A stretch of 64,000 nt of DNA from assembly GCA_965250215.1 (NCBI GenBank), contig CBDFNN010000004.1:2418001-2482000 (forward strand), given 5' to 3'. The stretch is from CBDFNN01 sp965250215. GTDB lineage: Bacteria > Bacteroidota > Rhodothermia > Rhodothermales > DATKEJ01. Within the stretch, counting starts at the first letter, position 1, and each line of letters opens with the position of its first letter. Shown piece by piece: positions 35,305 to 45,800 of this stretch. Both the position numbers and the translations under genes were made by a program. The notes under the pieces are model-generated. The model was not told where the DNA came from, did no database searches, and saw only the letters and a program-made list of their open reading frames with translations.

Positions 35305-36387
35305 TTACTGGTTTTTATAAATTTTCCAGCTCCCAATAACCAGTAGGGGAATAAGGAAGACAATCCAAAAGGCCCAAGTGATGTATCCGTATCCATTCGA
35401 TATTAATTGGATCAAGCCGAACAAATCGGCAATGAAAACAGCCAATACAAGAATGACCAGGCCAATGACTAGGCGGAGATAGGCCGGCATCGATGTGCCA
35501 CGCTCTTTATACACGCCGGCGATCCGTTCGTTGAAGCCGTGAATCATTCCGGTTCCTGTCTCAATGAAAGTGCCAAAGAGAATGATTTGGAAGAGAAGTT
35601 GGAATACTGGCCAATCGAATTGACCGATGAGATAATTGGCTGGGATCGCTTCGCTCAAGATCTCGGGATACTGGCTTAGCATCGCAATGAAAACGAATAT
35701 GGCAGGTATCATCGCCAAAGGTCCGGCCAATAGGCCAGCGATGACGGCTTCTTTTCGACGTTCGAAATGTCGACATACGAATAGAATAGCCGGAAGGGCA
35801 GCGAGATTGTAGGCAGCGTATTGGAATCCTCCCTTAAGCCAAGATGCATCGCTGTTGTATTCACCGATGTGTTGGAGGATGGACTCGCCGAATCTGGAAA
35901 AAGCTACGATAATGAGGATGAGATAGGCAAGGTAGAGGGTCAAAGACCAAATCGACAAGGCCTTTTCAATCAGGCTACTCCCTTTGAAAACCAAATAACC
36001 GACGATTACAACCATGATTAGCGTGCCCGTCAGTTTTGGCAAGGCAAACATCTCAAAGAGCAGTTCACCAGAGGCCGATCCTACAACCGCCGCCGTTAGG
36101 ATGACACTTGCGATATAAAGGACTTCGAATAAAATCCATCCTCTCCCCAAGAGTGCCTTGACGAATCTCCGGTAATCATAGAGCTTTTCTTGCCGAGCGA
36201 ATTCGAATCCGATGGCCATGATTATACTCCAGATCGACATGGCTATTAGAATACCAAGGAGACCAGCGACGGGGCCTTTGCTGAGAAAGAATTCGACGAT
36301 TTCTCTGCCGGTGCCGTAACCACCACCAATGATGATCGATTGGAAGACAAGGCCGGGAAGAATATATCTGCTGTAAATACGTCTCAT
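35305..36387 (-). CDS. YkvI-like membrane protein (APC/SLC-type transporter)
   Basis: 360 residues with about 10-11 hydrophobic helices over the whole length. The N-terminal helix holds SIIIGGGYGTGREIVEFF, a broken-helix glycine motif of LeuT-fold transporters, and a further block is LFGTFIETGTGMIHGFNERI. It resembles the Bacillus YkvI group, whose substrate is unknown; amino-acid or ion-coupled uptake is likely. Neighbouring idi runs the other way and gives no clue. Confidence 0.85.
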   Translation of the reverse strand: MRRIYSRYILPGLVFQSIIIGGGYGTGREIVEFFLSKGPVAGLLGILIAMSIWSIIMAIGFEFARQEKLYDYRRFVKALLGRGWILFEVLYIASVILTAAVVGSASGELLFEMFALPKLTGTLIMVVIVGYLVFKGSSLIEKALSIWSLTLYLAYLILIIVAFSRFGESILQHIGEYNSDASWLKGGFQYAAYNLAALPAILFVCRHFERRKEAVIAGLLAGPLAMIPAIFVFIAMLSQYPEILSEAIPANYLIGQFDWPVFQLLFQIILFGTFIETGTGMIHGFNERIAGVYKERGTSMPAYLRLVIGLVILVLAVFIADLFGLIQLISNGYGYITWAFWIVFLIPLLVIGSWKIYKNQ

Positions 36388-36514
36388 ATTATCTTATGGC
36401 CTTCAGCTGGAATAAATGAACTCAAAGAGTGAAAAATCTTATGTTTGGCAGGGGCGCACTCAGCTAGATTCTCGGAGATCATTAAAAAGTTTTGGTATAG
36501 AGAAACTGCCATAG

Positions 36515-37594
36515 ATGGCAAAGCAATACTCTATTGAAACTACAAACAATAGCTATCAAAAAGTGTATCTCTGCGACCATGAGCATTTAGAAGAGGTTTT
36601 GTCGGAGCCATGGGAATTGATAGCGTCTTACAAAAGAGCCGAAGTAAACACAACGCAATTCACAAATCTAAATAGCGAGGAAGTCAGAACAATAGTATCT
36701 CGATATACTATTGGCGGCCTCATATCATCAAAGGTTCTGAGTGGTGGCTCTGAGAATACCAATTACGAAATAGTTACGGACGAGGGTAAGTTTGTACTGA
36801 CGATTTGTGAGCAGAAATCCAAAAAAGAGGCTGACAATTTGGCTTTGTTGCTAGAGTATTTGGCGGGGCAGGATTATCGGACTTCGAGACCCTGTAAGAC
36901 GAAAGAAAATTCTCTCGTAGGCACTTATGAGGGGAAACCCATATTTGTAAAATCCTTCCTTGAGGGCAAGATAATGGCCGATCTGCCTAATCATCTACTC
37001 ACATTGATTGGACGCCAGATGGGGAAACTGCACAAAATCGATGCTCCAGATTATCTTCCCAAGACGATAAGAAATTATGGAAAGGAGAATTTTCATGAGG
37101 TGAAACTGTACGATCCTGGATCGCCTTTTCATCTTTGGCTACAAAAAATGGAAGCGTATATCGAACCGTTTTTCTCCTTGAATCTTCCAAAATCGCTTAT
37201 TCACAGCGATGTGTTTTTCAGCAATGTAATTGTCAGCGATGCGGAAGATAGCGTCGTGATTATGGACTTTGAAGAGGCGACATACTTTTATAGAGTCTAC
37301 GATATCGGAATGGCCATCATCGGCCTGTGTGCCGCGGGGCCTACAATCGATTTAACCAAAGTGAATGCCCTAGTAAAAGGATATCTGAAAGAAGTTGATC
37401 TCACCGACTCGGAAAAGCGTTCGCTGCAGCCCTTCACAGTATTTGCCGCCGCGTCGATGTGTTTTTGGCGGCATAAGAATTTCAATTATACCGTGCCTAC
37501 GCCAAAACTGAAGAACCATTACCTAGAGTTAAAACGACTAGCTGATTTTGTTAAAGATCTGCCGGCGGACTGTTTTGAAGAACTGATTTTTTAG
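36515..37594 (+). CDS. Homoserine kinase type II (APH fold) with an N-terminal segment derived from threonine synthase
   Basis: 359 residues. From about residue 50 it is a choline-kinase/APH-fold kinase: VLSGGSENTNYEIVTDEGKFVLTI (nucleotide site), the catalytic loop HSDVFFSNV (His230, Asp232, Asn237), and Asp251 in IMDFEEA. ThrB2-type homoserine kinases have this shape and phosphorylate homoserine for ThrC. The first 44 residues match the last 44 of ThrC at 56414-57871 (both contain SIE, then QKVYLCDH and LEE), and the DNA agrees too. So the gene starts inside a copied thrC tail. No thrA is in the window. Confidence 0.82.
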   Translation: MAKQYSIETTNNSYQKVYLCDHEHLEEVLSEPWELIASYKRAEVNTTQFTNLNSEEVRTIVSRYTIGGLISSKVLSGGSENTNYEIVTDEGKFVLTICEQKSKKEADNLALLLEYLAGQDYRTSRPCKTKENSLVGTYEGKPIFVKSFLEGKIMADLPNHLLTLIGRQMGKLHKIDAPDYLPKTIRNYGKENFHEVKLYDPGSPFHLWLQKMEAYIEPFFSLNLPKSLIHSDVFFSNVIVSDAEDSVVIMDFEEATYFYRVYDIGMAIIGLCAAGPTIDLTKVNALVKGYLKEVDLTDSEKRSLQPFTVFAAASMCFWRHKNFNYTVPTPKLKNHYLELKRLADFVKDLPADCFEELIF

Positions 37595-37710
37595 ACGCCT
37601 GCCCTCTGTCGGTAATTTTCTCTCGAACTAAGTTTGGTCGTCCTTGCCGACATTTATCGCCTATCTTTTATCTACCTAGCCCCTGCAAATAAAAAATACA
37701 GGCTTTCCCC

Positions 37711-38580
37711 ATGGCTGACGAAATCAAACTCACGCTCGAACTTGAGAAACTGCTCAAAGAACTAAAAAAGCTAGAAAAGAAAAAAGAGGCCGCGGTCGCT
37801 ATTGGCGGTGTGGCTCTTGGCAATGCCATCGGTCTCCAGATCGATATGGCCAAGGAGTTCATTGGCGCCGCGCTGGTTGCCGAAGCTGGGCAAGAAGCTG
37901 CTGACGCTGCGGCCCTAGCACAAAAAGTGGCTGACGGCCAAGTAATAGTGGCTCCTGGAGACGATCAGAAGCAGATCACCGAAGCAGAAGAAGAAATTCA
38001 GCGCATCAAGGACAAATTGAAGAAGGCTGACGATTTGTTGGATGGAAATATTCCACCTCACTTGCGGGACGACGTTGATCGCATAAATGACGATATACCG
38101 GAAATGGTCGAGGAGCTGGGCAAGGCTGCTATCGCTGCCGCCGCGCGAGAAGTGGCGGCCCTCAAAGAAGCAATAGAGGCTATAAAAAAGGGAAATCAAC
38201 CCAATAAAGGAAGCAAGAAGGGTCCGGGCCCACCGCCCGGTAAACCAAAGGGCGGCGGTACGGGCTCTGGATCCTCAGGGAGTTCCTCTAGCTCATCCGG
38301 CGGCGATGTAGATTCCATTGGTGACGGTGGTACACAGAAGGAGCCGGATCCTACAACCATATGGGTTCGGTCAGAAAACTCCGTATGGGCATGGGCTCGC
38401 AGAACACAATCCTGGATCGAGCAAGCTTTCCAAACACCGATACTGGAAGTTCAAGAGATCTCTGGCGGCTTATTGGTTATCGCGAAGGAGGATGCGGCCT
38501 TGTTTGACACGGCTATCGGCACATGGCTAGGTGTGCTAGGGACAACACCGCAGGAGTTGCTTGAAGGTGGAAGCTCTTGA
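37711..38580 (+). CDS. Unknown protein with coiled coil, Gly/Ser/Pro linker and C-terminal domain
   Basis: 289 residues with no signal peptide. The first 30 residues form a Leu/Lys coiled coil (LELEKLLKELKKLEKKKEAA); then comes a small hydrophobic glycine stretch, a second helical part (QKQITEAEEEIQRIKDKLKKA) and Ala-rich helices. A low-complexity linker (about 170-215, PGPPPGKPKGGG and SGSSSSSSGG) leads to a 65-residue C-terminal domain (WVRSENSVWAWARRTQSW). I do not recognise it. The modular shape suggests a linker or effector-like protein. Confidence 0.7.
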   Translation: MADEIKLTLELEKLLKELKKLEKKKEAAVAIGGVALGNAIGLQIDMAKEFIGAALVAEAGQEAADAAALAQKVADGQVIVAPGDDQKQITEAEEEIQRIKDKLKKADDLLDGNIPPHLRDDVDRINDDIPEMVEELGKAAIAAAAREVAALKEAIEAIKKGNQPNKGSKKGPGPPPGKPKGGGTGSGSSGSSSSSSGGDVDSIGDGGTQKEPDPTTIWVRSENSVWAWARRTQSWIEQAFQTPILEVQEISGGLLVIAKEDAALFDTAIGTWLGVLGTTPQELLEGGSS

Positions 38581-38643
38581 TCCGATAATCCGATAATCCG
38601 ATTATCAGAATTTCCGAATTTCCGAATTTCTGATAGTCAGATA
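38581..38643 (+). repeat. CCGATAAT / GAATTTCC short tandem repeats
   Basis: Three CCGATAAT-like octamers then three AATTTCCG-like octamers, starting at the stop of the preceding gene. TATCAGAA and TTCTGATA can pair across the second block. It is of the same class as 7384-7433. Confidence 0.65.
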
Positions 38644-38652
38644 GGTGAGGTT

Positions 38653-38850
38653 GTGAAGGCTAGCGAATCAAGACAATCCTTAGGAAGACAAATTTCCATC
38701 GGATTGCAGAAGTGGGAGGCTGCATGGGCTGCCACGGTGTTGCTCAGTCCAGAGGCTATTTCTTTAGTTTTGTCCTGCTGGACGGTTAGCTCGGTGCAGC
38801 AACGGACTCGCAGGACCATTCTGATCGACCAGGCGCGAATCCAGAGTTAA
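38653..38850 (+). CDS. Possible small protein of unknown function
   Basis: 65 codons from a GTG preceded by GGTGAGG as a ribosome site. The sequence has a helical middle with tryptophans (LQKWEAAWAATVLLSPEAISL) but no recognised family. It could equally be a remnant or chance frame in a repeat-rich spacer. Confidence 0.25.
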   Translation: MKASESRQSLGRQISIGLQKWEAAWAATVLLSPEAISLVLSCWTVSSVQQRTRRTILIDQARIQS

Positions 38851-38854
38851 GGAA

Positions 38855-38892
38855 GTGAGGGGTAGGGAGTGAGGTGTGAGGAGTGGGAAGTG
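38855..38892 (+). repeat. GAGGAGT-type repeat
   Basis: Degenerate GTGAGGG/GTGAGGT/GTGAGGA units between a small + strand frame and the end of a leftward gene. GTATTCGATAATG after it faintly resembles the IS left end GTATCCGATCCTG. Confidence 0.65.
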
Positions 38893-38908
38893 GTATTCGA
38901 TAATGCTC

Positions 38909-40291
38909 CTACTTCAACAACGATACGCTTCGATTCTCCGAGAAATTCGATCCGTTAACCCGATAGATATAGGTCCCATTCGGAAGCTGTGATCCATCAA
39001 GCGTGAATTGGTGGATTTGATTACCGCTTAACATGCCATCGTGAAGCATCGAAACACGAACCCCAATCGAATTGAAGACCTCAACCGAAACCGACTGATC
39101 CTCCGCCATGATGAGCGTGAACGTGGCCATTGGATTAAATGGATTCGGATAAGCGGCACTCAGAATATGTGTACCTGGCAGATCGACCCGAACTTCGATT
39201 TGATCGCTAAAGGCAGAGGCGCCATCCAAGTCGATTTGTTTCAACCTGAAGCGATGCATACCTAGATCAAGATCATGGACCACATAGTTGTAGTGCTGAG
39301 TCTCCAGTGTGCTGCCCGCTCCATCAATGAAGGCGATGGTCGTCCAGTTGTCGATCGGTAGAGTCCCATGGTTGCGTTTGAGATGCTCGATCTCAAATCC
39401 AATATTGTTCGACTCTGAAATGGTCTCCCATTGCAGCAATACATCGCTACCATCTACATGCGCCTCAAAACTACTTAACTCAACAGGAAGTGGGCGAGTA
39501 ACCGTGACGACGCCAGGGTTGATCGCTACAAGATTATAAGGCGGTGGCGCTGCTGGTACCGGTAAGGCCGTATAGGAGACATTTGAGATAAGATTGTCCC
39601 CAATTTCAGCAACAAGTGGCCAGATTCCCGAGGGGCCGGGCGTAGTGACACCGGGTCCACAAAATGGAGGTCCCGGAGGGGGGCAGTCAAAAATTCCTAT
39701 CGGGGCAACGTTGGAAATTCCCGTCATTGCAGGAGATAAGCTGAGGGAGTACAAAAGAATCGGAATTCCAGGAGCCGGAAGGCCAAAACCTCCTCCAAAT
39801 AATAAGCCGGATAGATCCCCCAAAGCGACCCCACCATCAGTGCCCATGAACGCACCGCCTGTTCCCGACGCCCCGGGTGGAAAAACAATCCCTGCCAAAG
39901 GTGTACCAGGCACGGCCGCACCCCCAAGAACAAAGTCGAATGGGAATATTGCACCGTCCAAGATCGTACAAGCAATGGGACAGGTCCCAGGAGAAGGAGG
40001 GGGAAAGCCCGGACCTGCAATGGCCAATACCGGTCCAGCATCGTTAAATTCAGTTGCAAGCCCGACTATATTAAAATCGACCGGAGGTCCGATCGCTGGA
40101 GGCGGGGGACTAAACATGTAGATGTCTACCGTGAAGGGTCCTCCAATAGTTGTCGTAGCGAAGGTCGTCTGAATACCAGGGGTAACTGGATCGACATCGG
40201 CGACGTAGCTTGGCGTTTGGGCACCTAGTGTTGAAACATGTAAAAGGACGACTAGGACTGAGAGAATCGGCTGATTCGTAGTGAACTTCAT
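38909..40291 (-). CDS. Secreted protein, Pro/Gly-rich, with type IX-style sorting tail
   Basis: 460 residues with a signal peptide (MKFTTNQPILSVLVVLLHVSTLGAQ). The first 270 residues are rich in Pro, Gly and Phe (FPPPSPGTCPIACTI, FDCPPPGPPFCGPG) and unlike any enzyme I know. From about 275 is a Fn3-like repeat common in these secreted proteins (LPVELSSFEAHVDGSDVLLQ), and the end is AAYPNPFNPMATFTL to RSVSLLK, the sorting domain. Likely a surface or released protein. Leftward monocistronic gene. Confidence 0.85.
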   Translation of the reverse strand: MKFTTNQPILSVLVVLLHVSTLGAQTPSYVADVDPVTPGIQTTFATTTIGGPFTVDIYMFSPPPPAIGPPVDFNIVGLATEFNDAGPVLAIAGPGFPPPSPGTCPIACTILDGAIFPFDFVLGGAAVPGTPLAGIVFPPGASGTGGAFMGTDGGVALGDLSGLLFGGGFGLPAPGIPILLYSLSLSPAMTGISNVAPIGIFDCPPPGPPFCGPGVTTPGPSGIWPLVAEIGDNLISNVSYTALPVPAAPPPYNLVAINPGVVTVTRPLPVELSSFEAHVDGSDVLLQWETISESNNIGFEIEHLKRNHGTLPIDNWTTIAFIDGAGSTLETQHYNYVVHDLDLGMHRFRLKQIDLDGASAFSDQIEVRVDLPGTHILSAAYPNPFNPMATFTLIMAEDQSVSVEVFNSIGVRVSMLHDGMLSGNQIHQFTLDGSQLPNGTYIYRVNGSNFSENRSVSLLK

Positions 40292-40780
40292 AACAAGCCT
40301 TCTTTGTTGTTTTATCGAAAGCTGTCTTTTTGCTCGAGGAAGTGAGCTCGTGGGCTAAACAAAGCTCAATTCCACAATTAAGCAATTATGACACGCAGTC
40401 TGAATCGATCAGACTAGAGATGGACGGTCTGTCGTACACCGATGACCTGGGATGCGACGGTCTTGATTTGATCTGGTTTGGTGACTATCCCTAGACTAGT
40501 TTTATCCAAGGCCGGGTAGTGTTCGTCGAAAACCGATCCATATCCACAGTGTAATGTTTCGGAGAGAATCGAGCAACTTGCCGTAAGCTATACTGTGCTA
40601 GAAACGCCACTGGGCAGGCTAGGACAGCTAGCCACCGTAATCTATTGTTGTATACTTTTCGACATTTGCAGATTTTATTTCGATTATTTCAGGATGTCTC
40701 GCAGATAGCGAATTGCCCCGCTGGGTCCGGCGAAATCATTCTAACCGAGAGAGGGCCAAGGTCAAGAGAGGCAAAAGGAG
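40292..40780. other. Long intergenic region, no gene seen
   Basis: About 490 bases upstream of the leftward sorting-domain gene and the rightward lipoprotein gene. A small hairpin AGTCTGA-ATCGA-TCAGACT is at 40397-40415, and a 6-bp inverted repeat GGCTAG/CTAGCC near 40617. No open frame has coding character. It ends in a short G-rich repeat (about 40775-40800). Confidence 0.5.
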
Positions 40781-40818
40781 TGGAGGAGTGAGGGGTGAGG
40801 TCCATGAAACAGAAGGAC

Positions 40819-40848
40819 TTGCACTATTCTGTCCTACATCGCTATAAT
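40819..40848 (+). promoter_or_regulatory. Sigma70-like promoter
   Basis: TTGCAC (40819-40824), an 18-base spacer and a perfect TATAAT (40843-40848), 87 bases before the start of the lipoprotein gene at 40935. Inside the spacer is ATTCTGTCCTA, also found upstream of the 20327 gene. Motif reading only. Confidence 0.55.
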
Positions 40849-40934
40849 GGCATACTTCCTATCATTATAAGGCACTCACCTTTTCTTCTCTCTGTGCCTT
40901 CAAGGCTAAATCACCCAACAACAGAGGTATCCTC

Positions 40935-42689
40935 ATGGATAAATCCTATCTGTCGATTAATTCAACGGATTGTAGAGTTACACCTTTAGACCCGCGATCT
41001 GCGACTTCCCTAGCTTTCGGCCGACTCACCCTGATGTTGTTCTTGCTTATCCCCTTTATAGCATGCTCGACACCAAATGAGGCGATCAACACAAAATCTA
41101 CTTCGCTTGACCGCTCTCAAATTGGGACACAAAATATCCTCTTCCTTGGTGATATGAAAAGCGAACTGGTCTCAGCGCTTGAGTCCCTTGGTAAGGTAAG
41201 CAAACACAATATGGGTCAATCGATTGAGAAGTTCGATATCATTGTTATCGACTGTGAAAGCTCGGAGGGATGTCAAGATGAATTCCTCCAGGAGGCCTTG
41301 ACTGCCGGCGCCACCGTCGCATTGGTCAACGCGGATGCCTCGCACACAAGTGCCCTGACCGATATAACGCACGCAGGTCACAAGGGAGCAGCCAAGCTCT
41401 TGGTTTACACCAAGACGTCGAACCAATTTAATCATCCCTTACGCTACATCAACCTCATTCTAAATGTTACTGATCAAGAGGCCCCGGCAACAACGATATC
41501 CGAGGATGGAGTTGTTTCAGTGAAGACGATATCTTCAGAAGAAGAGACAAAGAAAGAAGAGGCCAATCGACTCACGGAAGAAGTTCTGCGACACATCCGA
41601 ACGGTCAACGAGGGCGCAAAGGCCGCAAGTGTATCCTTTCCAATAGAGGATATGCCAATCAATTTCGCTTTTAGTTCTGGGCCTTCAGCCGACTACGAGC
41701 CAGCCCAATTCCGAATGGACAACCTCGTTCCACCGCAGGGGGCATGCTATGCCATGGTAAGCGAAAGCATTTCTTTCACTCATACGGCCTCCGAAGATGA
41801 TTGGAAGAGTATCAAAGGGGACACGCAAGAATTTAGCGGTTCAATCAAGCTAGAGTGGCACGTTTATTTGGCAAATGGAGGTTTGGGTTTGACTTCCGTA
41901 AACTGTGGCGAAGCGGTGGGCACCTACTATGTTTTGTTGTCGATGAAAAGCGAGGGGATTTCTCCGGGTAATGTTCTGAAGGACAACAATGATAGTAAAA
42001 TACACGCCTTTTTTCCCGCTATGATCAAGCTCGGAGTTGTTCCCCTTCGAGGCAATGGAGAGAGCATAACTGACGGCCAATTCCTGGAGGACCACTGGCC
42101 AACAAACGTCTCGTCCAGCGTCTCCACACAATTCTCGGGAGAAGTTTCTAAGTCGATTGACATCATGGCTTATACAGCATCTGGATCTATTGAAACCTCT
42201 CAATCTTTTTCGATTGAAAAGGATGGCTCGATGGCCTTGGCTGATTGGGGCGTACAAGATGACACCAACAGCAGCGATCAGGCGCCAGCTTGGACCTTGT
42301 ATGAATCTACTCAATGGAATCCTTTAGAGAATCATAAGCCAATAAAGGATTTCGGCGACTGGTGGGAAGATATTTACCATGACAGTAATAAGAAGGTGAA
42401 AGATTTGCCTGACTTGTCCTATCAAAATATCCCATTTGAAGTGATTTCTCTCTGGAGCTTCGATTCAAGTCTCGCGGAAGACAATAGCCTTGAGCTACAG
42501 TTTGAGGGGATAAAAATGGATAATTGCGACTACGACGGCACCAGTTCAAATGACAGATTCTTCAAGGTTTGTATAGTTGGTATTGCAGGTCCAGATGCAA
42601 CAGGAGACGGGCACAAACTACATCATGAATCAGCTACTAAGTCGCTATCGTATCCAATGGATCTGGTTCAAATGCTCGGATTGCAATAG
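40935..42689 (+). CDS. Exported lipoprotein, unknown, with a possible pore-former-like strand region
   Basis: 584 residues. A membrane segment with a lipobox-like end (LTLMLFLLIPFIAC) follows a 28-residue N-tail; AGAGG precedes the ATG. Residues about 65-180 look like a Rossmann-type alpha/beta domain (NILFLGDMKSELVSAL, FDIIVIDCES). Near 395-430 there is an alternating polar/hydrophobic Ser-rich stretch (SSVSTQFSGEVSKSIDIMAY, then TASGSIETSQSFSIE), as in stems of beta-barrel pore formers of the leukocidin type; that likeness is inference. The next gene is a large RHS/SpvB protein, 112 bases away on the same strand, so they may act together. Confidence 0.72.
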   Translation: MDKSYLSINSTDCRVTPLDPRSATSLAFGRLTLMLFLLIPFIACSTPNEAINTKSTSLDRSQIGTQNILFLGDMKSELVSALESLGKVSKHNMGQSIEKFDIIVIDCESSEGCQDEFLQEALTAGATVALVNADASHTSALTDITHAGHKGAAKLLVYTKTSNQFNHPLRYINLILNVTDQEAPATTISEDGVVSVKTISSEEETKKEEANRLTEEVLRHIRTVNEGAKAASVSFPIEDMPINFAFSSGPSADYEPAQFRMDNLVPPQGACYAMVSESISFTHTASEDDWKSIKGDTQEFSGSIKLEWHVYLANGGLGLTSVNCGEAVGTYYVLLSMKSEGISPGNVLKDNNDSKIHAFFPAMIKLGVVPLRGNGESITDGQFLEDHWPTNVSSSVSTQFSGEVSKSIDIMAYTASGSIETSQSFSIEKDGSMALADWGVQDDTNSSDQAPAWTLYESTQWNPLENHKPIKDFGDWWEDIYHDSNKKVKDLPDLSYQNIPFEVISLWSFDSSLAEDNSLELQFEGIKMDNCDYDGTSSNDRFFKVCIVGIAGPDATGDGHKLHHESATKSLSYPMDLVQMLGLQ

Positions 42690-42825
42690 CCTCTTCAATC
42701 TCTTTTCGTCGCGTCCTTTCTTCAATTAGTTCGACAGAAGGCGGTTGATTGCATCGAACTAAATCAGCCGAGCCTTACCCAAATCTGGCGGTATACTTCT
42801 GGTGCCGTCCACATTTCTGATGGTC

Positions 42826-45800
42826 ATGAATACAAATTTCACACCTAAGCCCGCATTTATACTTTGTACTTTTGTCCTATTGCTTCAACTTGCCGCCTGC
42901 TCTGGACAAAGGGAGACCGAGGCGCCTTCTATGAGCGTTCTCCCCGATGTCGTGACCACTGAAACGACAACAGACTTTGTTGGAAAAATGGATAGTCACT
43001 TTCGAGTTAATCTAAACGGGGGAGCCGAGTATTCTATCCCTGTCAAGGTTCCACCAGGCACCGGTAAACTAGCTCCGAAACTCTCGCTTCTTTACAATAG
43101 CAAGGGCGGTAATGGTCTGCTCGGGATGGGATGGCGACTCAATGGTTTCTCCGTAATCGAGCGCACGGCCCGCACTCTGGCTCAAGATGGCATCCGTGGA
43201 AGTGTACAGTACAACGCTGACGATAAATACGCCCTCGACGGACAGCGACTGATAAATATTAATGGTAGTTACGGAGCGGACGGTTCTATCTATCACACAG
43301 AGATCGAGTCATGGTCCAAGATTAAGTCCCTTGGTAGCTGTGGCAGTGGTCCATGCTCCTTTCAGGTCAATACCAAAGAAGGCGTCCTGATGGAATACGG
43401 CGTATCGGACGATGCACGCATCGAAGCTCTGGGCCGGGAGGACGTACGGGTTTGGGCTTTGAATCAGATCACCGATCTTCACGGAAACACGCTAACCGTT
43501 TCTTATGAAGCGGAATCAGAAGGGAGTTATTTTCCCACACGGATCGATTATACCGGTAATGAAAATCTCGATCCTCAGCGATCGGTTGTTTTTGCCTATG
43601 AGGATCGCGACGACATCCAGTTGACGTATCAAGGCAGCACCTCGGTCGAAGAGCAGGTTCGGCTCACTTCGATATCGACCTTTCTGGGCGACGATCCGGT
43701 TTTGGAGTACAGGTTTACTTATCAGCAAGGATCGGCAACCAATCGAAGTCAGTTGATTTCAGTGCAAGAATGTGCCGGCGCAGGTGGATGCCTGCCCGCA
43801 ACGGAATTTGATTGGAACACGGATGCACCAGACTTCGATGACCCCTCTCAATTAAGCTCGAACGAGAATTGGGACCTGACCATATTTCCCATGGATGTAA
43901 ACGGCGATGGACTGGTCGATTTTTCCAATATCGTTAATGCTTCAGGCGCTGGTGCTCCCGAAATAACCTCCTATATCTCGGATGGATCTGGATTCGAAAG
44001 TCAGCAAACATTCACCTTAGAGGGATCATCGGGCGGAGGTGACCTTTTGCCTATGGATGTAAACGGGGATGCCTCGGTCGATTTCGTCTATGCCATAAAT
44101 CAATCGGGTGTAGCATTACAACTTGATGTATTTCTGGCCGGGGACGATGGCTTGACACAGGCTGGTCACTTTGATTCAGATAGTATCTCGAGTGGTGGAG
44201 GCAATTTGATGTCGCTTGATTATGATGGAGACGGAAAGTCGGATCTAGTTTATGCCTCGGGGATGGTTTACGGAGAGCCTCTGCTAGTGACTCCACTTCT
44301 CTCGACAGGTGACAATTTCACGGCTGATGAGGAGCTTAGCTTCGACGATCTCACTCAAGGAAATCTGCTCGCCGGAGACGTGAACGGAGACGGTATGTCA
44401 GATCTGATTCACACCTCCTGTACCAATTGTGGTGATGAGTATGCATTGGATGTGAGCGTCCTTCTATCCAATGGAACCACCTTTATCGAGTCAGCTGAAC
44501 AACAACTAGCCGCTGACGGCAACGGATCCTTATTGCCTATGGATGTCAATGGTGACAATTTGCTTGATCTGGTATTTTCAGCCTGGAATTCCAGCGAAGT
44601 CGAATTGCTTATTTTCTTCTCGAACGGGGTTAACTTTGAATCAGGCGTGTCTCTCTCAACGGGGATTGAGACGACCCAGAATCCGGCTCAATTTACGCCA
44701 ATGGATTTCAATGGCGATGGTCGTATGGACTTGATCTATACCGAAGCCCCTGCCACTACATCGCCACTCACACTAAATGTTTTTCTTTCACATGGCTCAG
44801 GCTTTATGGAAGGCCAGGTCATCAGCTTTGATTCCCTCAACTCAGGGGGACAACTACTAGCTCTTGATCACAACGGAGATGCTAAGTCTGATTTTCTTCA
44901 CGTCGATATAGCGGATAATCAAGTCGAAGACATTTCGATCGTTTCAGCGACGCAGGCCATGACGGACTTGGTTACCGGCTTCAACAACGGGATAGGCGGG
45001 AGCATAGAAGTTACTTACAAACCTCTGCCAGACACCACGATTTATTCCAAGGGCGACCAAGCCGAAAACGGAACTCTCGCGGCAAGCAGTTTGATGAATA
45101 GAGTTTCTGGGGCAAGCTTTGCGGCGAATGGATCGGGAACGGGAACAATCGGCGCATCTTTCCCGGTCGTCCTGGAAGATTTCCCAACATATGCTGTTGC
45201 AGAATACACTCGCTCTGACGGAATGGGAGGTGACTACTCCTACAAATACTTTTACAGCGGCGCACGCGTGGATCTAAGCGGGCGCGGATGGCTGGGGTTT
45301 AATTCCCAAACGACTATCAATGAGGAATCGGACACCCAATCCGATAATTATTTCCAGCAACTATTTCCCTATACGAATATCCCAGACTCAAGTATAGTGA
45401 GTCGCGTTTCTGATGGCGCTATGATGACCAGGACCGAGTTTACCCACTCGACGACTTACCCCGTGGATGGCAATACGAGTGTCCTTGATATCGAGCTCAC
45501 GAACACACGCATCGAGCATTACACATTTGGAGAGTACGACTTTACACTCGGTAAAGATTACGAGTATGATGACTACGGAAATGCGACGCTTGCGGCAGAT
45601 CTGGGGGACATTGATCTCAACCATGCACTATACACCCACAAGACCTATGACAACGACGAGGACAACTGGCAACTTGGCTATGTGACGGAGAAGATGGAAA
45701 CGAAGGACGCCGCTGGGGATTCGGTATTGAGCCATATAAAGTTCACCTATGACAACGCGCAATCCACTAGGGATCTCCTCACCGAGGCGCAATGGGACGA

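Noticed and set aside
40795..40989. Frame of 64 codons before the lipoprotein gene
   Set aside because: It covers the sigma70-like promoter and overlaps the lipoprotein start; no coding features.
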